This document shows, one piece after another, positions 34,143 through 43,604 of a DNA stretch of 46,469 nucleotides (its first letter is position 1; each line of letters opens with the position of its first letter). Location of the stretch: NCBI GenBank assembly GCA_019639015.1, contig JAHBSS010000009.1, positions 1 through 46,469 of the forward strand, written 5' to 3'. The stretch comes from Cryobacterium sp. Lineage in GTDB: Bacteria; Actinomycetota; Actinomycetes; Actinomycetales; Microbacteriaceae. The position numbers and the translations under genes were made by a program. The notes beneath the pieces were generated by a model that worked only from the letters and a program-made list of their open reading frames with translations, searched no databases and was not told the DNA's origin.

Positions 34143-35714
34143 ATGCCACCAACTACTAAAGAGGCACAACGCGCCGAGCTTCACAAGACGATCTGGCGCA
34201 TCGCGAATGACCTGCGTGGAAGCGTCGACGGCTGGGACTTCAAGAGCTACGTGCTCGGCATGCTCTTCTACCGTTTCTTTTCGGAGAGCCTTGCGGCATA
34301 TCTCAACAAAGCCGAGCGTGAGTTTACCGGCGATGACTTCGACTACGCCGCGATTTCTGATAGGCAAGCAGAGAGAGGTCGCAAGGATGCGGTCAACGAG
34401 AAAGGCTATTTCATTCTCCCAAGCGAGCTCTTCGTCAATGTCCGCAAGCGTGCAGCGCTGGACGAGAACCTCAACGAGACTCTGGAGCGAGTGTTTAAGA
34501 ACATCGAGGGTTCCGCGAAAGGCGCCGCCAGCGAAAGCAACCTGAGTGGCCTCTTTAAAGATCTCGACGTGAACAGCGATAAGCTCGGTAAGTCGGTGTC
34601 AAAGCGCAACGAGAAGCTGGTCAAGCTCCTGGACGCCATTGGAGATTTGCCGCTCGGTAACTTCGAGGACAACCGCATCGACTTGTTCGGTGATGCCTAC
34701 GAATACCTCATGCAGATGTATGCTTCCGAAGCCGGTAAGTCCGGTGGCGAGTTCTTTACACCGCAAGAAGTTAGCGAACTTCTGGCTCGCATAACGGTCG
34801 TCGGCAAGACTGCGGTGAACAAGGTTTACGACCCCGCGGTTGGCTCCGGCTCGCTGCTGCTTAAGTTCGCGAAGGTGCTCGGACACGAGAATGTCCGTCA
34901 GGGTTTCTTCGGTCAGGAGATCAACCCAACCACCTACAACCTGGCTCGCGGCAACATGTTCTTGCACGACGTGAGCTATACCAACTTTAATATCGCTCTC
35001 GGGGACACCCTTACCGACCCAGCGCATTGGGATTACGAGCCGTTCGAGGCGATCGTTTCCAATCCGCCCTATTCGATCAAGTGGGACGGTGACGCTAATC
35101 CGTTGCTGATCAACGACCCGCGCTTCGCACCCGCAGGGATCCTCGCGCCGAAGTCCAAGGCCGATCTCGCCTTCACGATGCACATTCTGAGTTGGCTCGC
35201 GGTGAACGGCACGGCCGCGATCGTCGAGTTCCCGGGTGTCATGTATCGAGGGGGCGCGGAGCAGAAGATTCGCAAGTACCTCATCGACAACAACTACGTC
35301 GATGCCGTCATCCAACTGCCACCGGATATGTTCTTCGGCACCACGATCGCCACTTGCGTCCTCGTGCTCAAGAAGTCGAAGAAGTCGAACGACATCCTGT
35401 TCATCGATGCTTCCGCCGAATTCGTCCGCATCGGAAACAAGAACAAGCTCACACCGGAAAATCAGCAGCGCATCCTCGACACGTTCGTCGCCCGTAAGGA
35501 TGCGGACCACTTCGCCAAGGTCGTCCCGAACGACGAGATCGCCGAGCGCGAATACTTGATCTCGGTCTCGTCCTACGTCGAGGCCGAGGACACGCGCGAG
35601 GCCGTGGACATCACCGAGCTCAATGTCGAAATCGCTCGCATCGTTGCAAGGCAATCCGAACTACGGGTCGCAATCGACGCCATCGTCGCGGATCTTGAGG
35701 AGGACACCAAATGA
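34143..35714 (+). CDS. hsdM: Type I restriction-modification methyltransferase subunit HsdM
   Basis: N6-adenine methyltransferase subunit; with HsdS it protects host DNA, and with HsdR it forms the restriction complex. 523 residues, as in the type IC group. The N-terminal HsdM domain (HKTIWRIANDLRGSVDGWDF, YVLGMLFYRFFSESL) precedes the SAM site YDPAVGSGSLLLKFA and the catalytic NPPYS at 307-311. A coiled C-terminal tail contacts HsdS. GAGGAG lies upstream of ATG. The stop overlaps the mrr start as ATGA. Confidence 0.95.
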   Translation: MPPTTKEAQRAELHKTIWRIANDLRGSVDGWDFKSYVLGMLFYRFFSESLAAYLNKAEREFTGDDFDYAAISDRQAERGRKDAVNEKGYFILPSELFVNVRKRAALDENLNETLERVFKNIEGSAKGAASESNLSGLFKDLDVNSDKLGKSVSKRNEKLVKLLDAIGDLPLGNFEDNRIDLFGDAYEYLMQMYASEAGKSGGEFFTPQEVSELLARITVVGKTAVNKVYDPAVGSGSLLLKFAKVLGHENVRQGFFGQEINPTTYNLARGNMFLHDVSYTNFNIALGDTLTDPAHWDYEPFEAIVSNPPYSIKWDGDANPLLINDPRFAPAGILAPKSKADLAFTMHILSWLAVNGTAAIVEFPGVMYRGGAEQKIRKYLIDNNYVDAVIQLPPDMFFGTTIATCVLVLKKSKKSNDILFIDASAEFVRIGNKNKLTPENQQRILDTFVARKDADHFAKVVPNDEIAEREYLISVSSYVEAEDTREAVDITELNVEIARIVARQSELRVAIDAIVADLEEDTK

Positions 35715-36640
35715 CCGTTCCAATTCCCAACTGGGAAGGTTTCATGATCCCGACGCTCAAGGTGCTTAGTGACGGTGTCGTGCGGCACTGGCGAGAGTTT
35801 CAACCACTCGTTGCAGATGAGGTCGGGCTCACCGACGAGCAGCGCAAGGAACTGCTACCGTCGGGCTCGCAGTTGACGTACCAGAATCGCATTGGTTGGG
35901 GAGCTTCTTTCTTGACGAATGTCGGTGCTTTAGACCGCCCGAAGCGGGGGCACTACGCGATTACGGATGCGGGTCGGCAGTTGTTGGCGAAGTACCCGCA
36001 TGGCGTGAAGGAACGTGATGTGCGCGCCTTAGGCGAAGATCCAAACTCGCCAATTCGCGTCTATCAGAAGTCAGAACGGTCCCGTTCAGAAGGCTCGAAT
36101 ACTGATCTTGAGACTGCGGAGGAGTCATTGACTCCGATCGAGCAGGTACAGCGTGGCATCGCTCGCATTCACAAGGAAGTCGGCGTCGAATTACTTGAAC
36201 GATTGCAGGGTAAGGACCCGGGCTTCTTTGAGCAGGCTGTCGTCGAGTTGCTGCTCGCGATGGGCTACGGTGGTGTGACAGGGGGTGGCAAACCCACGCC
36301 GCTAAGCAATGACGGTGGAATCGATGGCGTTATTGACCAAGACGTCCTTGGTCTCAGTCGCGTCTACGTTCAGGCGAAGCGCTATGCCGATGATAATTCG
36401 GTGGGACGCCCCGATGTTCAGGCGTTCGTCGGCGCCCTGGCAGGCAAGGCAGATAGCGGCGTATTCATAACGACGAGCCGCTTCTCGCCAGCGGCACGCG
36501 AGTACGTCAATCTGGTGCCGACACGCATTATTCTGATCGACGGTCAACAACTTACCTATCTGATGATTCGTTATGGCGTGGGTGTCCAGGTGCAAGAGAC
36601 ATTCAAAGCCGTCGAGATCGATGAAGACTTTTTCGCATGA
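35711..36640 (+). CDS. mrr: Mrr-family restriction endonuclease embedded in the hsd operon
   Basis: 309 residues. The N-terminal Mrr winged-helix domain (about 8-95: WEGFMIPTLKVLSDG, YQNRIGWGASFL, YAITDAGRQLL) is joined by a linker to the Mrr catalytic domain (about 168-290), with FFEQAVVELLLAMGYGG, Asp205 in NDGGIDGVID and the QAK triad (Gln221, Lys223) in VYVQAKRY. Mrr enzymes cut foreign methylated DNA (type IV restriction). Start and stop both overlap neighbours as ATGA, so it is translated together with HsdM and HsdS. Confidence 0.9.
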   Translation: MTVPIPNWEGFMIPTLKVLSDGVVRHWREFQPLVADEVGLTDEQRKELLPSGSQLTYQNRIGWGASFLTNVGALDRPKRGHYAITDAGRQLLAKYPHGVKERDVRALGEDPNSPIRVYQKSERSRSEGSNTDLETAEESLTPIEQVQRGIARIHKEVGVELLERLQGKDPGFFEQAVVELLLAMGYGGVTGGGKPTPLSNDGGIDGVIDQDVLGLSRVYVQAKRYADDNSVGRPDVQAFVGALAGKADSGVFITTSRFSPAAREYVNLVPTRIILIDGQQLTYLMIRYGVGVQVQETFKAVEIDEDFFA

Positions 36641-37890
36641 GCCGGGTCGATGAGTTGATTACTGAGTTGTGTCCAGAGGGTGTGCCGTATCGCAGCGTAA
36701 CGGGTCTCGCGGATTACATTCGCGGCGTCACTTATAACAAAAATGATGAGCAGGCCGATGGGCCGATCGGCGTATTCCGTGCAAATAACATCTCACTTGC
36801 GTCGAATACCCTGAATTTTGACGACTTAAAGCGAGTCTCGAGCAACGTGCGAGTGCGAGAGAACCAGCGCCTACGTGAAGGTGACATTCTGATCTGCGCC
36901 GGTAGCGGCAGCAAGGCACACATTGGCAAAGTCGCCTACATTTACGAGGATCTGAGTGAGACATTCGGCGGCTTTATGGGCGTAATTCGCACGCGAGGCG
37001 AAGTCCAGCCTCGTTACTTATTCCACATACTGACCGGTGGTGAGTTCCTGAAGTACCTCGGTGGCGCACTCTCCACCACAACGATCAATAACTTGAACAT
37101 CGGCGTATTGAACGGCTTTCGAATACCGGTGCCGCCGCTTGAGGTGCAGCGCGAGATTGTGAGAATCTTGGATCACTTCACCGAGCTGGAAGCGGAGCTG
37201 GAAGCGGAGCTGGAAGCGGAGCTGGAAGCGCGGCGCCTTCAGTATGCCTTTTATCGGGACCAGCTCCTGACCTTCCCTGAAGCGGGGGGGGTCCGGAGGG
37301 TTCCGATGGGTGATTTCGCCACTCTCGTCCGCGGGAACGGAATGCCGAAAACGGATTTCACTGACGAAGGTGTTCCGGCTATCCATTACGGCCAGATCTA
37401 TACCTATTACGGCGCATTTGCGACCATCAGTAAGTCGTTCGTATCAGCCTCGACTGCTTCAAAGCTCGCGAAAGTCGATCCAGGTGACATCGTGATCACC
37501 AACACGAGCGAGAACCTCGATGACGTCTGTAAGGCAGTCGCATGGCTCGGTAGCGAGCCCGCGGTTACTGGTGGACACGCGACTGTAATCAAGCACGGTG
37601 AGAATCCGAAGTTTCTTGCCTACTACTTTCAGACATCCGAGTTCGGCACTGCGAAGCGGATGCACGCTACAGGAACGAAGGTCATCGACGTTTCGGCCAA
37701 GGGACTTGCAAAGATTGAGATTCCGCTGCCTCCGCGCGAGGAGCAGGATCGGATCGTTGCCATCCTTGACAAGTTCGACGCCCTCGTGAATGACCTCTCG
37801 ATCGGCCTCCCCGCCGAACTCAACGCGCGCCGCAAGCAATACGAGTACTACCGCGACAAGCTCCTCACGTTCGAGGAGGCTGCTGCATGA
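36637..37890 (+). CDS. hsdS: Type I restriction-modification specificity subunit HsdS
   Basis: 417 residues with two target-recognition domains (about 1-165 and 220-380), each followed by a helical spacer. VPPLEVQREIVRILDHFTEL ends the first and LPPREEQDRIVAILDKFDAL the second, showing the internal two-fold symmetry. The central spacer contains four ELEA repeats, encoded by four identical 12-bp units, before RRLQYAFYRDQLLTF, which mirrors RRKQYEYYRDKLLTF at the end. The bipartite target cannot be read from sequence. Confidence 0.94.
   Translation: MSRVDELITELCPEGVPYRSVTGLADYIRGVTYNKNDEQADGPIGVFRANNISLASNTLNFDDLKRVSSNVRVRENQRLREGDILICAGSGSKAHIGKVAYIYEDLSETFGGFMGVIRTRGEVQPRYLFHILTGGEFLKYLGGALSTTTINNLNIGVLNGFRIPVPPLEVQREIVRILDHFTELEAELEAELEAELEARRLQYAFYRDQLLTFPEAGGVRRVPMGDFATLVRGNGMPKTDFTDEGVPAIHYGQIYTYYGAFATISKSFVSASTASKLAKVDPGDIVITNTSENLDDVCKAVAWLGSEPAVTGGHATVIKHGENPKFLAYYFQTSEFGTAKRMHATGTKVIDVSAKGLAKIEIPLPPREEQDRIVAILDKFDALVNDLSIGLPAELNARRKQYEYYRDKLLTFEEAAA
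37183..37230 (+). repeat. Four perfect 12-bp repeats in the hsdS spacer
   Basis: GAGCTGGAAGCG occurs four times head to tail, encoding (ELEA)4 between the two recognition domains. In EcoR124-type systems the number of TAEL repeats at this place sets the length of the non-specific gap in the DNA target. Confidence 0.95.
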
Positions 37891-40800
37891 GTGGAGTCAT
37901 CAAGTATGATCCGATTGCTGTCTCATCCGAGTCGACGGTTGTAGCCGAGTACGTTCCGGACGCGCAGACAGCGAGTGCCTATCAATCTGAGGCTGCGCTT
38001 GAGAATGAGTTCATCAAGCTTCTCCAGTCGCAGGCTTATGAGTATCTGCCGATCACATCCGAGGCGCAACTCATCGCAAACCTGCGTACTCAGCTGGAGG
38101 CGCTCAACGGCATCACGTTCTCCGACAAAGAGTGGGAGAGCTTTTTCGCGTCGCGGATCGCTGGAAAGAACGATGGTATCCCCGAGAAGACCAAGCGCAT
38201 CCAGGACGACTATGTGCAGCTGCTGACTCGCGAGGACGGGTCAACGAAGAACATCCGGCTGATTGACAAGCAGAACATCCACAACAACCGTCTGCAGGTC
38301 ATCAACCAGTATCAGATCGGCCAGGCCGATCCTGCCGATGAACACAGTGGCGGCGCCGCTCGCAGCAATCGCTATGACGTGACCGTGCTCGTGAACGGGC
38401 TGCCGATGGTGCACATCGAGTTGAAGCGTCGCGGCGTGGCGATCCGTGAGGCGTTCAACCAGATCGATCGTTACTTGCGGGATTCGTTCTGGGCGGGGTC
38501 CGGCCTTTTTGACTATGTGCAGTTGTTTGTGATCAGCAATGGTACGCACACGAAGTATTACTCGAATACGACTCGGCGCCAGCACCTCGACGAGGGTAGT
38601 AGCGCGAAGGGTGCGAAGAAGACGAGCAACTCGTACGAGTTCACGTCTTGGTGGGCGGATGCGCAGAACAAGCAGATCGCCGACCTGACTTCGTTCGCCA
38701 AGACCTTCTTCGCCAAGCACACACTGTTGGCGATCCTCACGCGCTACTGCGTACTCACCGTTGACGAGATGCTGCTGGTGATGCGGCCGTATCAGATCGT
38801 TGCAACCGAGCGGATTTTGCAGAAGATCGAGATTTCGACGAACCTCAAGAAGCTCGGCACGATCGAGGCGGGGGGTTATGTCTGGCACACCACCGGCTCC
38901 GGCAAGACGCTGACCTCGTTCAAGACAGCGCAGTTGGCCAGTCGTTTGCCGGGCGTGGATAAAGTGCTCTTCGTTGTCGACCGGAAAGACCTCGACTACC
39001 AGACCATGCGAGAGTATGACCGTTTCGAGAAAGGCGCCGCGAACTCGAACACTTCGACCGCAGTGTTGAAGAGGCAACTCGAAGACCCCCAGGCGCGGAT
39101 CATCATCACGACGATTCAGAAGCTGTCAATTTTCATCGCGTCGCCCGCGAACAAAGGGCACGCGATCTTCGGCGGCCACGTCGTGCTCATCTTCGACGAG
39201 TGTCACCGGTCACAGTTCGGTGACATGCACACCGAGATCACGCGAGCATTCAAGCGGTACAACCTGTTCGGTTTCACCGGCACCCCGATCTTCACCGCGA
39301 ACATGAGCAGTGGCGGCAACCCGCAGTTGAAGACCACCGAGCAGGCGTTTGGTGAAAAGTTGCACACCTACACGATTGTCGATGCCATAACCGATAAGAA
39401 CGTCCTGCCGTTCCGCATCGATTACGTGAATACGATAAAGCTGCCCGAGGAACTCACCGACAAGCAAGTGTCGGCGATCAACACCGAAGAGGCGCTGCTG
39501 GCACCGGAACGCCTCAAGCAGGTCGTTGAGTACATCCTGGAGCACTTCGACCAGAAGACCAAGCGAGCCAGCGGCTATGTCCACCAGCTCGTCGATAATG
39601 TCAGCGACGTCGCCGGTGGTCGCAACAAGGTTGAGGCGAAACGGTCACCCACACATGTGAAGGGCTTCAACGCGATCTTCGCGACCGCGTCCATCGAAGC
39701 CGCGAAACGGTACTACAACCAGTTCTCGATCCAGCATCAAGAGCTCCCTCCGGATCGTCGACTTAAGATCGGGCTGATCTACTCCTACAGCGCGAACGAA
39801 CCCGTCGAGGATGGCGCGTTGGATGAAGAAGGCTTCGACACAGGGATGCTGGATAAATCAACCCGCGACTTTCTCGAAGATGCGATCCAGGACTACAACG
39901 ATCACTTCGGCACGAGTTACGACACCTCGAGCGACAAGTTTCAGAACTATTACAAAGACTTTTCGCTTCGGCTCAAGAACCGCGAGTTGGATTTGGCGAT
40001 CGTCGTCAACATGTTCCTGACCGGTTTCGATGCCACGACCCTGAACACACTGTTCGTCGACAAGAACCTGCGCGCGCACGGTCTCATTCAGGCGTTCTCG
40101 CGCACCAACCGCATCCTGAACTCGGTGAAGACGTACGGCAACATCGTCAGCTTCCGCAACCTTGAGGATGCTACCAACGACGCTCTCGCGCTGTTCGGCA
40201 ACAAGGACGCCAAGGGTATCGCGCTGTTGAAACCGTACGCAGACTACTACGCCGAGTACTCCGAGAATGTTGCCCAGTTACTTGACAACTATCCGCTTGG
40301 TCAGTCGATCGTGGGCGAGCAAGCACAGAAGGACTTCATCGCACTTTTCGGTCACATCCTGCGACTGGAGAACATCCTGACCTCGTTCGACGACTTTGCG
40401 GGCCACGAGCTACTCACCGAACGGCAAGGCCAGGACTACCGCAGCGTCTACCTTGACCTCTATGCCGATTTTCGGGCGACCAAAGACACCGAGAAGGAAC
40501 CCATCAGCGAGGATGTCGTCTTCGAGATCGAACTGATCAAACAGGTCGAGATCAACGTCGACTACATCCTCATGCTCGTGCAAAAGTACCGCGAGGCTCG
40601 CGGCGACGGCGACGACAAGGAGATCCGCGCCGAAATCAACCGCGCAGTGGATGCCAGCCCCTCCCTGCGCAACAAGAAAGACCTCATCATCGCCTTCGTC
40701 GACTCAGTATCCGCAACCGGCGAAATCGACGACGATTGGAATCGCTTCATCACCGCCAAACGCGAAGCCGAACTCGACCAAATCATCAACGACGAAAACC

Positions 40801-41012
40801 TCCGCCCGGATGCCGCCCGCGCCTACATCGAGACCGCCTTCCGCGACGGCGGAATCCGCACCACCGGCACCGCCATCACCAAGGTTCTACCCCCCACCTC
40901 CCGCTTCACCCCCGACGGCGGACATAGCGAGAAAAAGCAGCGCGTCCTCGACAAGCTCGCCGAGTTCTTCGAGAGGTTTTTTGGGTTGAGTGCGGGCGGA
41001 GGAGACCAGTAG
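37887..41012 (+). CDS. hsdR: Type I restriction endonuclease subunit HsdR
   Basis: 1041-residue translocase-nuclease. The N-terminal PD-(D/E)xK nuclease has Asp164 in NRYDVTVLVNGLP and Glu178/Lys180 in VHIELKRRG. The SF2 motor has Walker A HTTGSGKTLTS (about 337-341), VLIFDECHRSQFG (DEAD-like), GFTGTPIF and VNMFLTGFDATTLNTLFVDK. The helical C-terminus binds the methylase. The start overlaps hsdS as ATGA. The last 400 bp are markedly richer in C-ending codons than the rest. Confidence 0.95.
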   Translation: MSGVIKYDPIAVSSESTVVAEYVPDAQTASAYQSEAALENEFIKLLQSQAYEYLPITSEAQLIANLRTQLEALNGITFSDKEWESFFASRIAGKNDGIPEKTKRIQDDYVQLLTREDGSTKNIRLIDKQNIHNNRLQVINQYQIGQADPADEHSGGAARSNRYDVTVLVNGLPMVHIELKRRGVAIREAFNQIDRYLRDSFWAGSGLFDYVQLFVISNGTHTKYYSNTTRRQHLDEGSSAKGAKKTSNSYEFTSWWADAQNKQIADLTSFAKTFFAKHTLLAILTRYCVLTVDEMLLVMRPYQIVATERILQKIEISTNLKKLGTIEAGGYVWHTTGSGKTLTSFKTAQLASRLPGVDKVLFVVDRKDLDYQTMREYDRFEKGAANSNTSTAVLKRQLEDPQARIIITTIQKLSIFIASPANKGHAIFGGHVVLIFDECHRSQFGDMHTEITRAFKRYNLFGFTGTPIFTANMSSGGNPQLKTTEQAFGEKLHTYTIVDAITDKNVLPFRIDYVNTIKLPEELTDKQVSAINTEEALLAPERLKQVVEYILEHFDQKTKRASGYVHQLVDNVSDVAGGRNKVEAKRSPTHVKGFNAIFATASIEAAKRYYNQFSIQHQELPPDRRLKIGLIYSYSANEPVEDGALDEEGFDTGMLDKSTRDFLEDAIQDYNDHFGTSYDTSSDKFQNYYKDFSLRLKNRELDLAIVVNMFLTGFDATTLNTLFVDKNLRAHGLIQAFSRTNRILNSVKTYGNIVSFRNLEDATNDALALFGNKDAKGIALLKPYADYYAEYSENVAQLLDNYPLGQSIVGEQAQKDFIALFGHILRLENILTSFDDFAGHELLTERQGQDYRSVYLDLYADFRATKDTEKEPISEDVVFEIELIKQVEINVDYILMLVQKYREARGDGDDKEIRAEINRAVDASPSLRNKKDLIIAFVDSVSATGEIDDDWNRFITAKREAELDQIINDENLRPDAARAYIETAFRDGGIRTTGTAITKVLPPTSRFTPDGGHSEKKQRVLDKLAEFFERFFGLSAGGGDQ

Positions 41013-41014
41013 TA

Positions 41015-43378
41015 ATGCTGCGGAGGTTCGAGTGGATCAGGGACGGTGGAATCTTCGCTGACTACCGCTGGGACTCGACGTTGCCGGACCTTGCGAGGAT
41101 CAACGTCGTCTACGGCCCAAATGGATCGGGTAAGACGTCACTTGCTCGGGTACTGGATGGGACGCGGAATGAAACCGACGGTTTTCATCGCCTCTCCGTT
41201 CAGGTGGAAGACGCCGGAACTCGTCGAGGCACAAACGGCCGCGATGACGTTCACTTTGATCGCCTTCATGTGTTCAGCGAGCAATATGTAGGCCGGAGCC
41301 ACCGCTTCGCCGGGGGTAGTCCGAACATTGACGCCGTCTTGACACTAGGGGAGCGGACTGCTGAGGCTGAGGCCAAGATCGAGTCACTTCGAGCCGAACT
41401 GGTCACGAAGACGTCGGAGTTCAATACGGCCCAAGCAAGCGTGACAGCCGCAGAGCGCGCCACTACAGCGGCGCTGGAGCGAGTTTCGGCAGCAGTTGTC
41501 GGTGATCTTTCTAGGGTGGACGGCTACCGTAACCGCAGTAGCTATAACTCCGGGGCGGTGGGCAAGAAATACGAAGGTGACCGCAGCGCGTGGAAGACTC
41601 TCCCTGATGATGAGCTCGCGTCCAAGAAACAGTTCGTCGCGAGCGACAACCGCGAAGAGGTTGACCGCAACTCGTTCTCGCTCGCACCAGATACCGACTT
41701 GCAGGAGCGTGCCACTGCACTTCTTGCCACAACGCCGGTGACCATCGTGCTCGACACTCTGAAGGCTCATCCCGAAGCATCTTCTTGGGTACAAGAGGGG
41801 CAGGAACTTCACACAAACGTTGTGGTTTGCCTCTTTTGTGGCCAATCTATCCCTGAGGGTCGGCTTCACGATATTGAGCAGCACTTCTCCGATGAGGTTG
41901 CTCGCCTTCAGCGTGAGCTTCGCGCCCTCGACACTGAATTGGAAGCGCGTGATTCCGATGCAGACGCGCTGGTGCGCCGGCTCCCGACTCGCGTTTTGCT
42001 TTTCGACGACCTGCGCAGCACCTTCGAGACCGCGACTACAACCCTCAACGATCAGGTGATCGCCCTCAAGGAATGGATAGTGGAACTCCGAGAGCGAGCC
42101 CGCACGAAGGCTTCTAACGTGCTGGCTACGGTCGATGCGATTGTGACCAGCATGCCGGTAGTCGACGGCGCGGCGCTCGAAGCCGTCTGCAGGGCGCACA
42201 ATGACCGCGTCGCACAGCATGCTCAACTACTTGCTGCGACTGCCAAGGAAATCGAGGGGCATCATCTCAAGGCCGAAGAGCCAGAGATCGATCGGCAAGC
42301 CGCTGCTCGAGTGGCTGCGGAGGGTCAACGAGGCGCTGCTCAGACGCGGATTGATGCAATCAATGACGAGATCGCGACGCTGGAGAACGTCGAGGGTGAC
42401 CCGATCCCGTCCGCTGACGTTTTGACTCGCGAGGTTGCCCGATTGCTCGGCCGGAGTGAGCTATCGTTCCGGGCCCGAGAAGGCCACTATGTCGTGACGC
42501 GAGATGGTGAACCTGCCGTTGGTCTCAGCGTTGGCGAGCGTTCAGCGATCACACTGGTCCACTTCCTTGAAACAGTCGCTCGGAGCGACGCCTCCGCAGG
42601 GAAGCCCATTGTTGTAATTGACGACCCGGTCTCCAGCCTCGACAGCAATATGTTCATGGGGATCTCCACCTATATCTGGACAGAGGCCGTCGCCAAAGAA
42701 CACGTCGACCAACTAATCCTGCTGACGCACAACTTCGACCTCTTCCGTCAATGGGATGTACAGGTCGAAAGTATGCACAAGAACCGTGGGTTGAAACGGT
42801 CGCACCCAGCTGAGTTCTATGAATTGAGATCGCACCATGTCACATCACATGGGCGCACGCGACGGCGGCCAGTGATCGTGCGCTGGCCTGAGACGACCGC
42901 AGTCCGCAAGAAGATTCGGTCTACCTACCACCACGCCTTCATCGAGGTGGCGGACGCCAAGAAGCGCCTAACTGCCAACGACTCGTTGGAGTACCGGCTC
43001 GACGCCCAACTGCTGTTTCCGAACGTGATTCGACGCATCCTCGAGTCGTTCCTAGCATTCAAGCGACCCGAGTGGGTGGGTGACTTCACTGACGCCATGC
43101 GCAGATCCGGTGAGCTCCTCATCGACCAGGGTTATGAGGGCGATGCAGATGCGCTTCGTCAGAAGCTCACTCGCTACTCGCATGCCTACTCACACACCCA
43201 GACGCCAGAGACAGACGAGATCGTGAACCCTGATGAGATCAGCGGGGCGATCAGCTCGGTTTTTATGTTTATGAACCAGATCGACGGTGATCACTTCAAG
43301 GGCCTTTGTGCGGTTGCGGGAATCGACCCGGCGGCTCTCCTCCCCGAAGCTCCAACACTTGGAGACGAGGTCGCGTAG
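41015..43378 (+). CDS. RloC/PrrC-like AAA ATPase, putative anticodon nuclease
   Basis: 787 residues of the AAA_13 group. Walker A GPNGSGKT (34-41), signature LSVGERSA (from 504), Walker B IVVIDDPVSSLD (Asp536, Asp537) and the switch LLTHNFDLF make an ABC-type head split by coiled coils. A CxxC zinc hook (Cys272, Cys275 in VCLFCGQ) sits mid-coil as in RloC. The C-terminal domain has an R-X6-H motif in RYSHAYSH, compatible with a HEPN-type RNase. RloC and PrrC cut tRNA when DNA restriction is inhibited. It starts 2 nt after hsdR. The 226 nt after it holds no gene that I can see. RNase activity is inferred. Confidence 0.82.
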   Translation: MLRRFEWIRDGGIFADYRWDSTLPDLARINVVYGPNGSGKTSLARVLDGTRNETDGFHRLSVQVEDAGTRRGTNGRDDVHFDRLHVFSEQYVGRSHRFAGGSPNIDAVLTLGERTAEAEAKIESLRAELVTKTSEFNTAQASVTAAERATTAALERVSAAVVGDLSRVDGYRNRSSYNSGAVGKKYEGDRSAWKTLPDDELASKKQFVASDNREEVDRNSFSLAPDTDLQERATALLATTPVTIVLDTLKAHPEASSWVQEGQELHTNVVVCLFCGQSIPEGRLHDIEQHFSDEVARLQRELRALDTELEARDSDADALVRRLPTRVLLFDDLRSTFETATTTLNDQVIALKEWIVELRERARTKASNVLATVDAIVTSMPVVDGAALEAVCRAHNDRVAQHAQLLAATAKEIEGHHLKAEEPEIDRQAAARVAAEGQRGAAQTRIDAINDEIATLENVEGDPIPSADVLTREVARLLGRSELSFRAREGHYVVTRDGEPAVGLSVGERSAITLVHFLETVARSDASAGKPIVVIDDPVSSLDSNMFMGISTYIWTEAVAKEHVDQLILLTHNFDLFRQWDVQVESMHKNRGLKRSHPAEFYELRSHHVTSHGRTRRRPVIVRWPETTAVRKKIRSTYHHAFIEVADAKKRLTANDSLEYRLDAQLLFPNVIRRILESFLAFKRPEWVGDFTDAMRRSGELLIDQGYEGDADALRQKLTRYSHAYSHTQTPETDEIVNPDEISGAISSVFMFMNQIDGDHFKGLCAVAGIDPAALLPEAPTLGDEVA

Positions 43379-43604
43379 CTGAGGTGCCTTACACTTCTTG
43401 GACGGCCGGATCTTTGAGGCCCCAGACCGTAGAGCCCCGCGGGTCCCCGCGAGGCTTGTTCGTCACCAGAGCCGCACTTCATCTGCTCGAGTGATACTGG
43501 TGTGCGCAACGCAGCACCGCGTATTTTGGTTGAGATAAATCGCTTCGAAGTAGTCGAACTGGATGCGATTTTGGTTGGTTCTACCTGCTGTCCTGAAACA
43601 CCGC

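Noticed and set aside
34599-35654. Long open frame (351 codons) antisense to hsdM
   Set aside because: It mirrors the hsdM codons, is rich in Arg, Val and Leu with no domain, and has no ribosome site; hsdM itself is clear.
38241-39077. 278-codon open frame antisense to hsdR
   Set aside because: Composition is that of a mirror frame of a GC-rich gene; the sense frame has all HsdR motifs.
43379-43604. Small ORFs between the RloC-like gene and immA
   Set aside because: No ribosome site, no domain and atypical codon use; treated as non-coding.
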